NCBI RefSeq assembly: GCF_035969385.1
Contig: NZ_JAYKKJ010000006.1
Coordinates: forward strand, 124,001-188,000
Direction of reading: 5' to 3'
DNA: 64,000 nt
Origin: SELP01 sp035969385
GTDB lineage: Bacteria > Pseudomonadota > Alphaproteobacteria > Rhodobacterales > Rhodobacteraceae
A model generated the notes under the pieces. That model did no database searches and was not told the DNA's origin. It saw only the letters and a program-made list of their open reading frames with translations. Shown in pieces: positions 52,218 through 60,850 of this stretch (positions are counted from its first letter, which is position 1; the number at the start of each line of letters is the position of its first letter). The translations under genes were made by a program, and so were the position numbers.

Positions 52218-55200
52218 TCTGCTTCTCCCCGTCCTTGTCGTAGAACACCTGATCCACGATCTTGGCTTTGACAAAGGTGCCGTCACCCTTGGTGAATTCG
52301 ATCACGTCGCCCATGCGGTCCGGCCCCTTGTGGACCAGCCCCATGGCAATTCCCCGGCCCAGCGTCGGCGAGAAATAGGTCGATGTGACCCGCCCCTGCA
52401 CGTTGCGCTGCCCGTTGGCGTTGTTGCCCGGCGCGGGGGCATAGGCCCCATCCGGAATGACCGACCCGTCAAGGGTTTCAAGCCCCACCAGTTTCCAGCG
52501 GTCGGCGCTGGCCATATAGGACCGTTCCTGCGCCCGCTTGCCAAGATAGTCCTCTTTCTTCTTCGAGATAGCCCACTGCATGTTCAGGTCCTGCGGGATG
52601 ACAGTGCCATCCGTTTCGTCCCCGATCATGATGAACCCCTTTTCGGCCCGCATGATGTGCAGGCATTCGGTGCCATAGGGCATCACCCCGAACTCTTCAC
52701 CCGCCGCCAACAGCGCATCCCAGAACGCGCGGCCCTGGCTGGCGGGAACGGCGATTTCATAGGACAGCTCGCCCGAGAAGGAGATCCGGTAGACCCGCGC
52801 GGTGAACCCGCCGATCTGCCCGTCTTTCCATTCCATGAAGGCGATGGACTCTTTCGAGACGTCCATGCCGCCCAGCTTTTCCAGCACCTTGCGGGCGTTG
52901 GGGCCGACCACGGCGACCTGCGCGAACTGTTCGGTGGCATTGGTCACATAGACCTGCCAGTCCCACCATTCGCACTGAAGCCAGTCTTCCATCCACGCGT
53001 GAATGCGCTCGGCCCCGCCGGTGGTGGTGTGGCACAGGAAGGTATCCTCGTCGATCCGGGCAACGACGCCGTCGTCGATCAGGAAGCCGTTTTCGTTGCA
53101 CATCAGCCCGTAGCGGCATTTGCCCGGCTTCAGCGTCGACATCATGTTGGTGTACATCATGTCGAGGAACTTGCCCGCGTCCGGCCCTTTGACGATCAGC
53201 TTGCCAAGGGTCGAGGCGTCGAGCAGGCCAAGGTTGGCCCGCGTGTTCTTCACCTCGCGCATCACCGCGTCATGCACGCTTTCGCCCGACCGGACAAAGG
53301 CATAGGGGCGGCGCCAATGACCGACCGGTTCAAAGTCGGCGCCGTTGGCCTCGTGCCAGCCATGCATCGGCATCTTGCGGATCGGCTGGAACAGCTCGTC
53401 GCGGGCCTCGCCGCCGATGGACCCCATGGAAATGGGCGTATAGGGCGGGCGGAAGGTGGTGGTGCCGGTCTGCGGGATCGCCTGATCCAGCGCATCAGAC
53501 AGGATCGCCAAGCCGTTGATATTGCTCAGCTTACCCTGATCTGTCGCCATGCCCAACGTGGTATAGCGCTTGGCATGTTCGACGCTTTCGAACCCTTCGC
53601 GGGCCGCAAGCTGCACGTCCGAGACTTTCACGTCGTTCTGGAAATCCAGCCAGGACTTCATCCGCAACTGGATCGGTGCGCCCTGCGGCATCAGCCAGAC
53701 CGGGGAAATCGCGCCTTCCTCGGCGTCGGACCCGGCCGGGGCCTTGCCTGCCTTGGGCTTACCGCCCGCAGCCTTGACCGCGGCCTTGGCCTGCGCCACG
53801 GCATCCTCCAGCACGGCAGCGGTGCGCAGGTTGCCATTGGCGGTGCCGGCTGCTGCGACGAAGGGCTGGCCCTTGTCACCGGTCGGGGCACGGGACGGAT
53901 CGGGGCGGAACATCGCCTGCGCCTCGTCCCAGATCAGCTTGCCGCCGCAATGTGACCACAGGTGCACCACGGGGGACCAGCCACCGGACATGGCAACCGC
54001 ATCGCATTTGATCTCTTCGATCACCGCACCTTCGCCGGCTTGCAGGCAGATCGCCACGCCTTCGACGCGCTTGCCGCCCTTCACCTTGGCGATCCCCTTG
54101 CCCATCTCGACGCGGATGCCCTTGGCGCGGGCCGCATCGGCCAGCGGTCCGGCCCCGTCGGTACGGGCGTCGATGATGGCAGGCACCGAAAGGCCCGCGT
54201 CGACCAGCGCAATCGCGGTGCGATAGGCATCGTCGTTGTTGGTGACAACCACAGTGCGGTCGCCGATGGAGACGCCCCAGTTCACCACATAGTCGCGCAC
54301 GGCGGCGGCCAGCATCACGCCGGGAATGTCGTTACCGGCAAAGGACAGGGGCCGTTCAATCGCGCCGGTCGCGGTGATGATCTGGGTCGCGCGAATGCGC
54401 CACAGGCGGTGACGCGGACCGTCCTGATCCGGGCAATGATCGGTCAGCCGTTCGTAACCCAGCACATAGCCGTGGTCATAGACCCCGGCGCCCATGGTGC
54501 GGGTGCGGATTGTGACATTGTCCATGCCTTCAAGGGTTTGGACTGCGTCTTTCACCCAGTCTTCGGCCGATTTCCCGTCGATCTCGGCCCCGTCCACAAC
54601 TGCGCGGCCACCCCAGTGATGGGACTGTTCAAAGATCGTGACCTTCAGGCCCGACTGCGCCGCTTCCAGCGCGGCGGCAAGGCCTGCAATCCCGCCACCG
54701 ATCACCAGAACATCGGTGAAGTGGTAGAAATGTTCGTAAGTATCGGCATCGCGTTCTTTCGGCGCCTTCCCCAGACCGGCAGACTGCCGGATGAAGGGTT
54801 CATAGACGTGCTTCCAGAACGGACGCGGGAACATGAACATCTTGTAATAGAAGCCAGCCGGCAGGAAGCGCGAGAAATGAGTGTTGATCGCGCCCACGTC
54901 GAACTCGAGGCTCGGCCAGTGGTTCTGCGAGGTGGCGTAGAGCCCGTCGAACAGCTCGGTCGTGGTGACGCGCTGGTTCGGTTCGAACTTGCCGCCCTGC
55001 CCAAGGTTCACCAGCGCGTTCGGCTCCTCGCCGCCCGAAGCGACGATCCCGCGCGGGCGGTGATATTTGAACGACCGGCCGACCAGCATCTGGTCGTTGG
55101 CCAGAAGCGCCGAGGCGAGCGTGTCGCCCTCGTAGCCCTTCATGCGCTTGCCGTTGAACTGAAACTCGACGGGCTTGGCCTTGTTCACAAGGCGGCCGCC

Positions 55201-55221
55201 GTTGGAAAGCCGGGTGCTCAT
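52210..55221 (-). CDS. soxA: Sarcosine oxidase alpha subunit
   Basis: Largest subunit, 1003 residues. The N-terminal part has the 2Fe-2S-ferredoxin-like fold ancestor (PVEFQFNGKRMKGYEGDTLASALLAN), the middle an NAD-binding domain with VLVIGGGIAGLAAALEA (G175-G180), and the C-terminal third a GcvT/aminomethyltransferase-type tetrahydrofolate domain (LGLLDASTLGKLIVKGPDA). Sarcosine is demethylated to glycine; the one-carbon unit is taken up as methylene-THF and electrons pass to oxygen. ATG at 55221 shares ATGA with the soxD stop. A long Ala/Lys/Gly insert near 490-530 is probably a loop. Confidence 0.96.
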   Translation of the reverse strand: MSTRLSNGGRLVNKAKPVEFQFNGKRMKGYEGDTLASALLANDQMLVGRSFKYHRPRGIVASGGEEPNALVNLGQGGKFEPNQRVTTTELFDGLYATSQNHWPSLEFDVGAINTHFSRFLPAGFYYKMFMFPRPFWKHVYEPFIRQSAGLGKAPKERDADTYEHFYHFTDVLVIGGGIAGLAAALEAAQSGLKVTIFEQSHHWGGRAVVDGAEIDGKSAEDWVKDAVQTLEGMDNVTIRTRTMGAGVYDHGYVLGYERLTDHCPDQDGPRHRLWRIRATQIITATGAIERPLSFAGNDIPGVMLAAAVRDYVVNWGVSIGDRTVVVTNNDDAYRTAIALVDAGLSVPAIIDARTDGAGPLADAARAKGIRVEMGKGIAKVKGGKRVEGVAICLQAGEGAVIEEIKCDAVAMSGGWSPVVHLWSHCGGKLIWDEAQAMFRPDPSRAPTGDKGQPFVAAAGTANGNLRTAAVLEDAVAQAKAAVKAAGGKPKAGKAPAGSDAEEGAISPVWLMPQGAPIQLRMKSWLDFQNDVKVSDVQLAAREGFESVEHAKRYTTLGMATDQGKLSNINGLAILSDALDQAIPQTGTTTFRPPYTPISMGSIGGEARDELFQPIRKMPMHGWHEANGADFEPVGHWRRPYAFVRSGESVHDAVMREVKNTRANLGLLDASTLGKLIVKGPDAGKFLDMMYTNMMSTLKPGKCRYGLMCNENGFLIDDGVVARIDEDTFLCHTTTGGAERIHAWMEDWLQCEWWDWQVYVTNATEQFAQVAVVGPNARKVLEKLGGMDVSKESIAFMEWKDGQIGGFTARVYRISFSGELSYEIAVPASQGRAFWDALLAAGEEFGVMPYGTECLHIMRAEKGFIMIGDETDGTVIPQDLNMQWAISKKKEDYLGKRAQERSYMASADRWKLVGLETLDGSVIPDGAYAPAPGNNANGQRNVQGRVTSTYFSPTLGRGIAMGLVHKGPDRMGDVIEFTKGDGTFVKAKIVDQVFYDKDGEKQNV

Positions 55222-55547
55222 TGAAACTCCCTCCACGACCAGCCAGGGTGTTTGGCGCTGATCTTGTCCTTGATGTCCTGGGGCGGCTCGTGCGTTTGCG
55301 CAGGGTAGCAGCCAAAGAATTCCAGCGTGTTGGTGTCGCGGGCCGCAAGGAACCACTTGCCGCAGCCGTTCACATGCCGCCAGCGTTCGAAATGCACGCC
55401 GCGCTTGTTTTCGCGCATGAACAGATAGCCTTCAAACTCGGCATCCGTGGACCCGGGGCCGAAGCGCTTCAGATGCGCCTCTCCGCCCGCGTGGAATTCG
55501 GTCTCTTCGCTTTTCACCCCACAGCAGGGGCATTCGAGAATAAGCAT
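55218..55547 (-). CDS. soxD: Sarcosine oxidase delta subunit
   Basis: Zinc-binding subunit of 109 residues. The ligands seen in the family can be placed as C6 and C9 (LECPCCG), H58 (RWRHVNG) and C62 (NGCGKWF). The rest matches SoxD: LKRFGPGSTDAEFEGYLFMR and a C-terminal KHPGWSWREF. It ends in a 4-bp overlap with soxA and starts 12 bp after soxB. Confidence 0.95.
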   Translation of the reverse strand: MLILECPCCGVKSEETEFHAGGEAHLKRFGPGSTDAEFEGYLFMRENKRGVHFERWRHVNGCGKWFLAARDTNTLEFFGCYPAQTHEPPQDIKDKISAKHPGWSWREFQ

Positions 55548-55559
55548 TGTCCTGCCTCC

Positions 55560-56804
55560 TTAGTGGGCGACGCCAGCGGCGACGCTTTCGTCGATGAATT
55601 TGCCTTCACCGAAACGCCACATGCTGAATTCCTCGGTCAGCGGCGAATGGCCCTTGGCCATCAGTTCCGCCATGGCCCAGCCGGACCCCGGAATGGCCTT
55701 GAACCCGCCGGTGCCCCAGCCCGCGTTGATGAACATGCCCTCAACCGGGGTTTTCGACAGGATGGGCGAGCGGTCGCCGGTCACGTCCACGATCCCGCCC
55801 CATTGCCGCAGCATCTTGAGCCGGGAAATGATCGGGAAGGTTTCGTTCAGGGCGCGGACGGTTTCCTCGATATGGTGGAACGATCCGCGCTGGGTGTAGT
55901 TGTTGAACCCGTCGGTGCCGCCGCCGATGACCATTTCGCCCTTGTCGGACTGGGACATATAGCCGTGCACGGTGTTGGCCATGACGACCACATCCATGCA
56001 GGGCTTGATCGGCTCGGACACAAGCGCCTGCAGGGCCACGCTTTCGATCGGCACGCGGAAGCCTGCCATCTCGGTCAGGACCGAGGTATTGCCGGCAACG
56101 ATCCCGCCCAGCTTGTCACAGTCGATGGGCCCGCGGTTGGTGTCCACACCCTTGACCTTGCCGCCTTCGGTGCGGATCCCGGTGACTTCGCATTTCTGGA
56201 TCACGTCCATGCCCATGTCGGAACAGGCGCGGGCATAGCCCCAGGCCACGGCGTCGTGACGGGCGGTGCCGCCACGAGCCTGCCACAGCGCGCCCAGAAC
56301 CGGGTAGCGGGGGCCGTCGATGTTGATGATCGGCACCAGTTCCTTGACCCGCTGCGGGCTGATGAACTCGGTCTTTACGCCCTGCAGGCTGTTGGCGTGC
56401 GCGGTGCGCTGGTAGCCGCGGATTTCATGCTGGGTCTGGGCCAGCATCATCACGCCGCGCGGGCTGAACATGACGTTGTAGTTCAGGTCCTGCGACATGG
56501 TCTCATACAGGCTGCGGGCCTTTTCGTAGATCGCCGCCGACGGGTCCTGAAGGTAGTTCGACCGGATGATGGTGGTGTTCCGGCCGGTGTTGCCGCCGCC
56601 CAACCAGCCCTTTTCAAGGATCGCCACATTGGTGATCCCGAAGTTCTTGCCAAGGTAATAGGCCGTGGCGAGCCCGTGGCCGCCTGCGCCGACGATGATC
56701 ACATCGTATTTCTTCTTCGGTTCCGGGCTGCGCCAGGCGCGTTCCCAGCCGGTGTGATAGCGCAGCGCCTCGCGGGCGACTGCAAAGACGGAATAACGTT
56801 TCAT
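55560..56804 (-). CDS. soxB: Sarcosine oxidase beta subunit
   Basis: FAD/FMN flavoprotein subunit of 414 residues that oxidises sarcosine. The nucleotide fold begins VIIVGAGGHGLATAYYLGK with G-x-G-G-x-G at 39-44, followed by ILEKGWLGGGNTGRNTTIIR, the SoxB form of the second dinucleotide motif. The C-terminal half has VDVTGDRSPILSKTPV and GWGTGGFKAIPGSG. Covalent FMN attachment is known in characterised complexes; its site is not verified here. ATG at 56804 follows an AGGG-containing leader. First gene of the operon. Confidence 0.96.
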   Translation of the reverse strand: MKRYSVFAVAREALRYHTGWERAWRSPEPKKKYDVIIVGAGGHGLATAYYLGKNFGITNVAILEKGWLGGGNTGRNTTIIRSNYLQDPSAAIYEKARSLYETMSQDLNYNVMFSPRGVMMLAQTQHEIRGYQRTAHANSLQGVKTEFISPQRVKELVPIINIDGPRYPVLGALWQARGGTARHDAVAWGYARACSDMGMDVIQKCEVTGIRTEGGKVKGVDTNRGPIDCDKLGGIVAGNTSVLTEMAGFRVPIESVALQALVSEPIKPCMDVVVMANTVHGYMSQSDKGEMVIGGGTDGFNNYTQRGSFHHIEETVRALNETFPIISRLKMLRQWGGIVDVTGDRSPILSKTPVEGMFINAGWGTGGFKAIPGSGWAMAELMAKGHSPLTEEFSMWRFGEGKFIDESVAAGVAH

Positions 56805-56864
56805 CCTTGGCGAATCCCTTCCAGACATTCAGGGGGTCAGTCTGGCCCTTATCGGCGCGTGGGC

Positions 56865-56924
56865 GTCGCATCTGTCGATTCCCAGCGGCGAAAACACCCC
56901 GTTATGCGACATTTGCCCCTGTCG
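56865..56924 (-). promoter_or_regulatory. Cluster of TGTCG/CGACA motifs ahead of soxB
   Basis: Between soxB and the divergent ccmI gene lie GTCGCAT (56865-56871) and its inverted partner ATGCGAC (56904-56910), a TGTCG at 56873-56877, and the close pair CGACA/TGTCG (56907-56911, 56920-56924). The group sits about 60-120 bp ahead of soxB. The arrangement suits an AraC/GlxA-type activator of glycine-betaine/sarcosine catabolism, but no regulator gene is in the window. Confidence 0.3.
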
Positions 56925-57029
56925 GCGCTCAGTCACGATTGGGTCAGGGGGACGCAGGGCCGCCTTTGGGCCTTTTCCAAGGGGCGCAGGCGGCTTAGGT
57001 AGGGGCGGAACGACCGAAAAAGGTGGCCC

Positions 57030-58250
57030 ATGCTGTTCTGGATACTCGCGATCCTCCTGACCCTGCTGACCGTGCTGTTGCTGGTCCTGCCGATGCTGCG
57101 CGGCGCCGATGGCAAGGAGGCAGAGGACGACCCGGTGGCCAAGGACATGGCCATATACCGCGATCAGCTGGCCGAGGTGGACCGCGACCTTGCCCGGGGC
57201 GTGCTGGACGAGGCCGAGGCCGAACGGACCCGGACCGAAATCTCGCGCCGATTGCTGGCAGCGGACAGCATGGCCCGCTCTGGAGGGGCCGATGCCCCTG
57301 CCCGCAGCAGCAAGGCGATGGCGTTTGCTGTCGTTATTCTGGTCGTGGGCGGGACACTCGGTCTTTACCGGTGGCTGGGCGCGCCCGGCACGGTGGACGT
57401 GCCCCACGCCGCCCGCGTCGCCGCTAGCGCCGAGATGCGGGAAAGCCGCCCCTCTCAGGCCGCGCTGGAAGAGGCCGCCCTGCCACTGATGCCGCAAGTC
57501 GATGCGGATGAGGATTACCTTGCCATCGTCAACCAGCTGCGCGACATCGTCCCGACCCGGCCCGACGATCTGCAAGGCTGGCTCTTGCTGGTTCAGCACG
57601 AAGCGGCCCTGGGCCAGTTCGCCGCCGCCGCGCGGGCGCAGGAACAGGTCGTCCGGATCAAGGGGGACGAGGCCGGGGTCGAGGACTACACCACCCTTCT
57701 TGACCTCATGGTCGGGGCCACCGCGGATCATGTCTCGCCCGAGGCCGAGGATCTGATCCGGCTGATCCTTGACTTAGACGACCGCAACATCCCCGCCCGT
57801 TACTATCTTGGGCTGCTCTATGACCGGACCGACCGGCCGGACATCGCGTTTCGCCTGTGGCGCGGGGTGATCGAGGAAGGCGACGCCGACACCTATCACG
57901 TGTTCCAGGCCCGCCAACAGATTGAACGAACCGCCTGGCTGGCCGGGGTCGACTACACCCTGCCCCCCGAGCGCGGCCCCAGCGCCGAGGATGTGGCCAA
58001 TGCCGCCGACATGACCGACGAGGACCGGCAGGCGATGATCGAAGGCATGGTCGCGCAGCTGTCCGACCGGCTGGCCAACGAAGGCGGCACGCCCGCTGAA
58101 TGGGCCCGGCTGATCAACGCGCATGGGGTTCTGGGCAATACTGAACAGGCCGCCGCCATCTGGGCCGAGGCGCAGCAAGTCTTTGCCGCATCGCCCGAGG
58201 CCGTGGCCACGATCCGTGCCGCCGCCGAAGCCGCCGGGGTCGCGCAGTGA
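57030..58250 (+). CDS. ccmI: Cytochrome c biogenesis protein CcmI
   Basis: Apocytochrome c chaperone of 406 residues. Two membrane helices (about 3-23 and 96-114) flank a cytoplasmic loop with the CcmI pattern DPVAKDMAIYRDQLAEVDRD (leucine-zipper-like), and the periplasmic part contains TPR units (DDLQGWLLLVQHEAALGQFA; IPARYYLGLLYDRTDRPDIA; NTEQAAAIWAEAQQVF). CcmI hands the apocytochrome C-terminus to CcmF-CcmH. It is not with the ccmABCDG genes 32 kb away; ccmF and ccmH are not in the window. ruvX starts inside its stop (GTGA). Confidence 0.93.
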   Translation: MLFWILAILLTLLTVLLLVLPMLRGADGKEAEDDPVAKDMAIYRDQLAEVDRDLARGVLDEAEAERTRTEISRRLLAADSMARSGGADAPARSSKAMAFAVVILVVGGTLGLYRWLGAPGTVDVPHAARVAASAEMRESRPSQAALEEAALPLMPQVDADEDYLAIVNQLRDIVPTRPDDLQGWLLLVQHEAALGQFAAAARAQEQVVRIKGDEAGVEDYTTLLDLMVGATADHVSPEAEDLIRLILDLDDRNIPARYYLGLLYDRTDRPDIAFRLWRGVIEEGDADTYHVFQARQQIERTAWLAGVDYTLPPERGPSAEDVANAADMTDEDRQAMIEGMVAQLSDRLANEGGTPAEWARLINAHGVLGNTEQAAAIWAEAQQVFAASPEAVATIRAAAEAAGVAQ

Positions 58251-58717
58251 TTTGCGCCAGCGCGGAAGAGTTCGCCGCCGCCCTACCCCGTCACGGCGCG
58301 GTGGCGGGCCTCGACCTTGGAACCAAGACCATCGGTGTGGCGGTGTCGGACGGGCTGCGCAGCGTGTCGACCCCGCTGGAAACCATCCGCCGGGTAAAAT
58401 TCACCGCCGACGCGGCGGCACTTCTGGCCATCGTGGCCAAGCGCGACATTCAGGGGCTGGTCCTTGGCCTGCCCCTGAACATGGACGGAACCGAAGGACC
58501 GCGCGCCCAATCAACCCGCGCCTTCGCCCGCAATCTTGAACGGCTGACCCAGATCCCGATCGCCTTCTGGGATGAACGCCTGTCTACGGTTGCGGCAGAA
58601 AGAGCACTGTTGGAGGCGGATACGACCAGAAAACGTCGCTCCGAGGTGATCGACCACGTGGCCGCCGGTATTATCCTGCAAGGCATGCTGGACAGGCTGG
58701 CCTTCCTGAAGGGATAG
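58247..58717 (+). CDS. ruvX: Holliday junction resolvase-like protein RuvX (YqgF)
   Basis: RNase H-fold protein of 156 residues. The conserved blocks are AGLDLGTKTIGVAVSDG, with the catalytic aspartate, LVLGLPLNMDG, and WDERLSTVAAERAL; a final HVAAGIILQGMLDRL carries the C-terminal acidic/His position. YqgF proteins act in pre-16S rRNA 5'-end processing and were earlier called resolvases. The GTG start at 58247 overlaps the ccmI stop by four bases (GTGA). Confidence 0.93.
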   Translation: MICASAEEFAAALPRHGAVAGLDLGTKTIGVAVSDGLRSVSTPLETIRRVKFTADAAALLAIVAKRDIQGLVLGLPLNMDGTEGPRAQSTRAFARNLERLTQIPIAFWDERLSTVAAERALLEADTTRKRRSEVIDHVAAGIILQGMLDRLAFLKG

Positions 58718-58721
58718 CGCG

Positions 58722-58970
58722 GTGACGAAACCGGAAATGAGCGACAACATCTGGAAGCGGGCCGAGATCGACAGCCCCTGCGTGAAGATTTGCGTTGTGC
58801 ACCCGGCGGCGCGTTTGTGCACCGGCTGCCTGCGGTCCATCGACGAGATCGGACGCTGGAGCCGGATGACCCCGGAAGAACGCCAGACCATTATGGCCGA
58901 ACTGCCCGCACGCAAGCCGCTCTTGGTGCAGCGGCGCGGCGGACGTCAGGCACGTCTGAACCGCGACTAG
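58722..58970 (+). CDS. DUF1289 small zinc-binding protein
   Basis: Protein of 82 residues with the DUF1289 pattern SPCVKICVVHPAARLCTGCL: four cysteines (C-x3-C-x8-C-x2-C) that probably bind zinc, then RSIDEIGRWSRMTPEERQ. Function unknown. GTG at 58722 follows AAGGGATAGC; ATG at 58737 is an alternative. It follows ruvX by 4 bp and is the last gene before the third composite repeat. Confidence 0.85.
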   Translation: MTKPEMSDNIWKRAEIDSPCVKICVVHPAARLCTGCLRSIDEIGRWSRMTPEERQTIMAELPARKPLLVQRRGGRQARLNRD

Positions 58971-59184
58971 GGGTGGTGGGTTAAGACCCCCCTTACGGTC
59001 AGGGGCGCTGCCCCTCTGGCCCGGTGCCCGGGCCATTCACCCCGGGATATTTGTTGACCCAAAGAAGGGGCAGGCCTCAGCGTCCAGTCCTTCTTTGGGT
59101 CTCAAATATCCTCTGGGGGCCATGAATTATCTGGTGGGGGGCGAAGCGCCCCCGGGTAAGGTGGGTTTTAACCCACCATCCTTC
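58971..59184. repeat. Composite intergenic palindromic element, copy 3
   Basis: Fills the gap between the convergent DUF1289 and PhyH genes. Left palindrome 58975-58992 (GGTGGGTTAAGACCCCCC, one arm changed), GGGGCGCTGCCCC, CACCCCGGGATATTT, AAATATCCTCTGGGG, GGGGGCGAAGCGCCCCC, right palindrome GGTGGGTTTTAACCCACC (59160-59177). It is nearly identical to copy 1 in the outer blocks and to copy 2 in the TTGACCCAAA stretch. Confidence 0.9.
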
Positions 59185-59955
59185 TCAGGATGCGCGCAGC
59201 CAGTCGCGCGGGTCCGGAAAGCAGGGCCGGAAATAGGCCATCATCCGGCCTTCATCGGGGATGGTTTGCCCTGCCTGCCACGGCGCGACGCCATGGATCG
59301 CCAGCCGGTGGACCAGCACGGCCTGTCCCGGCTCCAACGGCACTTCGGTGCGGTGGCACATCTCGAACACCTCGGCGCGGGCGTCCTTGTAGACCTCGGT
59401 CACATCGATGTCGGCCCACATCGCAGGCGGCAGCCCGGCAAAAGCGGTCATGAAAGCATCGCGGATGATCTCGTGACTGCCTTCCCAGACGACCAGCGGG
59501 CAGGCCCGGGCCTGCGTCAGCGCGATCCCAAGGATATAGGCGTGTGGTTCGCGCAGGTGCCGCCGCTTGTCCGGTCCTTCGGCCAGAAGACCGTCCAGAT
59601 GGGCGGCGTCCCGACGCGCCCGGAACCGATGCGCGGCATCGCTTTCGCCCGCGTCGCGGCCCGGGTATCCCCGGTAGACGACGGAGAGTTGCGCCGGATG
59701 CAGCGGGTGGATCGTGGGCACGATCCCTTCCCATGAACCGTGCAGGGGGACTTTGCCGATCTCGCCATCAGGTCCGGTCGGCAGGGCGTCAACGCCCACG
59801 AACCATGTTCGGTCGTGGCGCAGCCACTTCGCCTGCATCTCCGGGTCCGCCGTGACCTTTCGCGCCGCCTCCCGGGCTGCCTCGGCCCATTTGGCCGTGC
59901 GCGGATCGGCGGGCAGGACGGCGAAGGACCGCTCGGTCAGGGCGTCCATTACCAT
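59185..59955 (-). CDS. Phytanoyl-CoA dioxygenase (PhyH)-family oxygenase
   Basis: Fe(II)/2-oxoglutarate-dependent oxygenase of 256 residues. The iron triad can be proposed as H119-x-D121 (AAHLDGLL) and H221 (HRLAIHGVAP), and the 2-oxoglutarate arginine as R237 in PDEGRMMAYF. ATG at 59955 follows AAGG; a second ATG at 59949 shares a base with the upstream stop (TAATG). The gene is translationally coupled to a TauE/SafE-type exporter gene, which suggests the product may need export; an organosulfonate substrate is possible but unproven. Substrate unknown. Confidence 0.82.
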   Translation of the reverse strand: MVMDALTERSFAVLPADPRTAKWAEAAREAARKVTADPEMQAKWLRHDRTWFVGVDALPTGPDGEIGKVPLHGSWEGIVPTIHPLHPAQLSVVYRGYPGRDAGESDAAHRFRARRDAAHLDGLLAEGPDKRRHLREPHAYILGIALTQARACPLVVWEGSHEIIRDAFMTAFAGLPPAMWADIDVTEVYKDARAEVFEMCHRTEVPLEPGQAVLVHRLAIHGVAPWQAGQTIPDEGRMMAYFRPCFPDPRDWLRAS

Positions 59956-60767
59956 CCCAGTGCCTTGCGCAGCATATTCAGCGCCACCAGAACAAGGAAG
60001 GCCCCGAAAAACCGTTTCAGCCGCCCGGCGTCTGTCTTGTGCGCAAGTGTTGCTCCCATGGGGGCCGTGATCAGCGTCATCGCCACCACCAGCCCAAAGG
60101 CCGCCACGTTCACCGCCCCGATGGTAAAGGGCGGAACATTGTCGATCTCGACCAGAAGGAACCCGGCGACCGAGGGGGCCGCGATGATCACCCCGAACCC
60201 GGCCGCCGTGGCCACGGCCCGGTGGATCGGAACGCCGAACAGGGTCATCGTTGGCACGCCGAAGGACCCGCCCCCGATCCCCATCAGCACCGACAGGAAC
60301 CCGATGACCGGAGAAAAGGCCAACCCCTTGATCCCTTTTGGCATTTCACTTCCCAATCGCCAGCTGGATTTGCCGAAGGCCATGTAGAGACCGATGGCGA
60401 TCCCCAAGCCGCCGAACACCCCCTGAAGCACCGCCGACCGCAGGCTTGAGGCCACCAGCATCCCAAGGATCGCGCCCAACACGATCCCCGGCGCGAAACT
60501 GCGCAGGATCGCCCAATCGACCGCGCCCTTTTTGTGGTGTGCCATGACCGACCGGATCGAGGTAACGATGATCGTGGCCAGCGAGGTCGCCAGACAGATC
60601 TGCATCAGCTGCGGCCCGTCATAGCCCAGCCCGGCAAAGGCGTAATAAAATGCTGGCACCAGAACGATCCCGCCGCCGACGCCCAGAAGTCCGGCCAGCA
60701 CCCCGGCAATCGCCCCGATCACCAAGAGCAACCCGCCCATCTGGATCAGCATCATCGTATCCGGCAT
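59949..60767 (-). CDS. Sulfite exporter TauE/SafE-family protein
   Basis: Integral membrane protein of 272 residues with two internal repeats, each marked by a glycine motif: GVLAGLLGVGGGIVLVPAF near residue 22-40 and SVLMGIGGGSFGVPTMTLFG near 160-178. About eight helices. Members export sulfite, sulfoacetate or other organosulfur anions, though many are uncharacterised. Upstream gene of the pair; its TAA stop overlaps the dioxygenase start (ATGGTAATG). Confidence 0.88.
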   Translation of the reverse strand: MPDTMMLIQMGGLLLVIGAIAGVLAGLLGVGGGIVLVPAFYYAFAGLGYDGPQLMQICLATSLATIIVTSIRSVMAHHKKGAVDWAILRSFAPGIVLGAILGMLVASSLRSAVLQGVFGGLGIAIGLYMAFGKSSWRLGSEMPKGIKGLAFSPVIGFLSVLMGIGGGSFGVPTMTLFGVPIHRAVATAAGFGVIIAAPSVAGFLLVEIDNVPPFTIGAVNVAAFGLVVAMTLITAPMGATLAHKTDAGRLKRFFGAFLVLVALNMLRKALGW

Positions 60768-60850
60768 CCATCATCCCCCATGTGTTGCGACTTGATGCCC
60801 TGCCCCGGTGAAATGGGCAAGACACCATCCGCGTCGCCAGGGGTGGGGGA

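Noticed and set aside
52027..53955. 642-codon plus-strand frame across soxA
   Set aside because: Antisense of the sarcosine oxidase alpha gene; composition is typical of a shadow frame.
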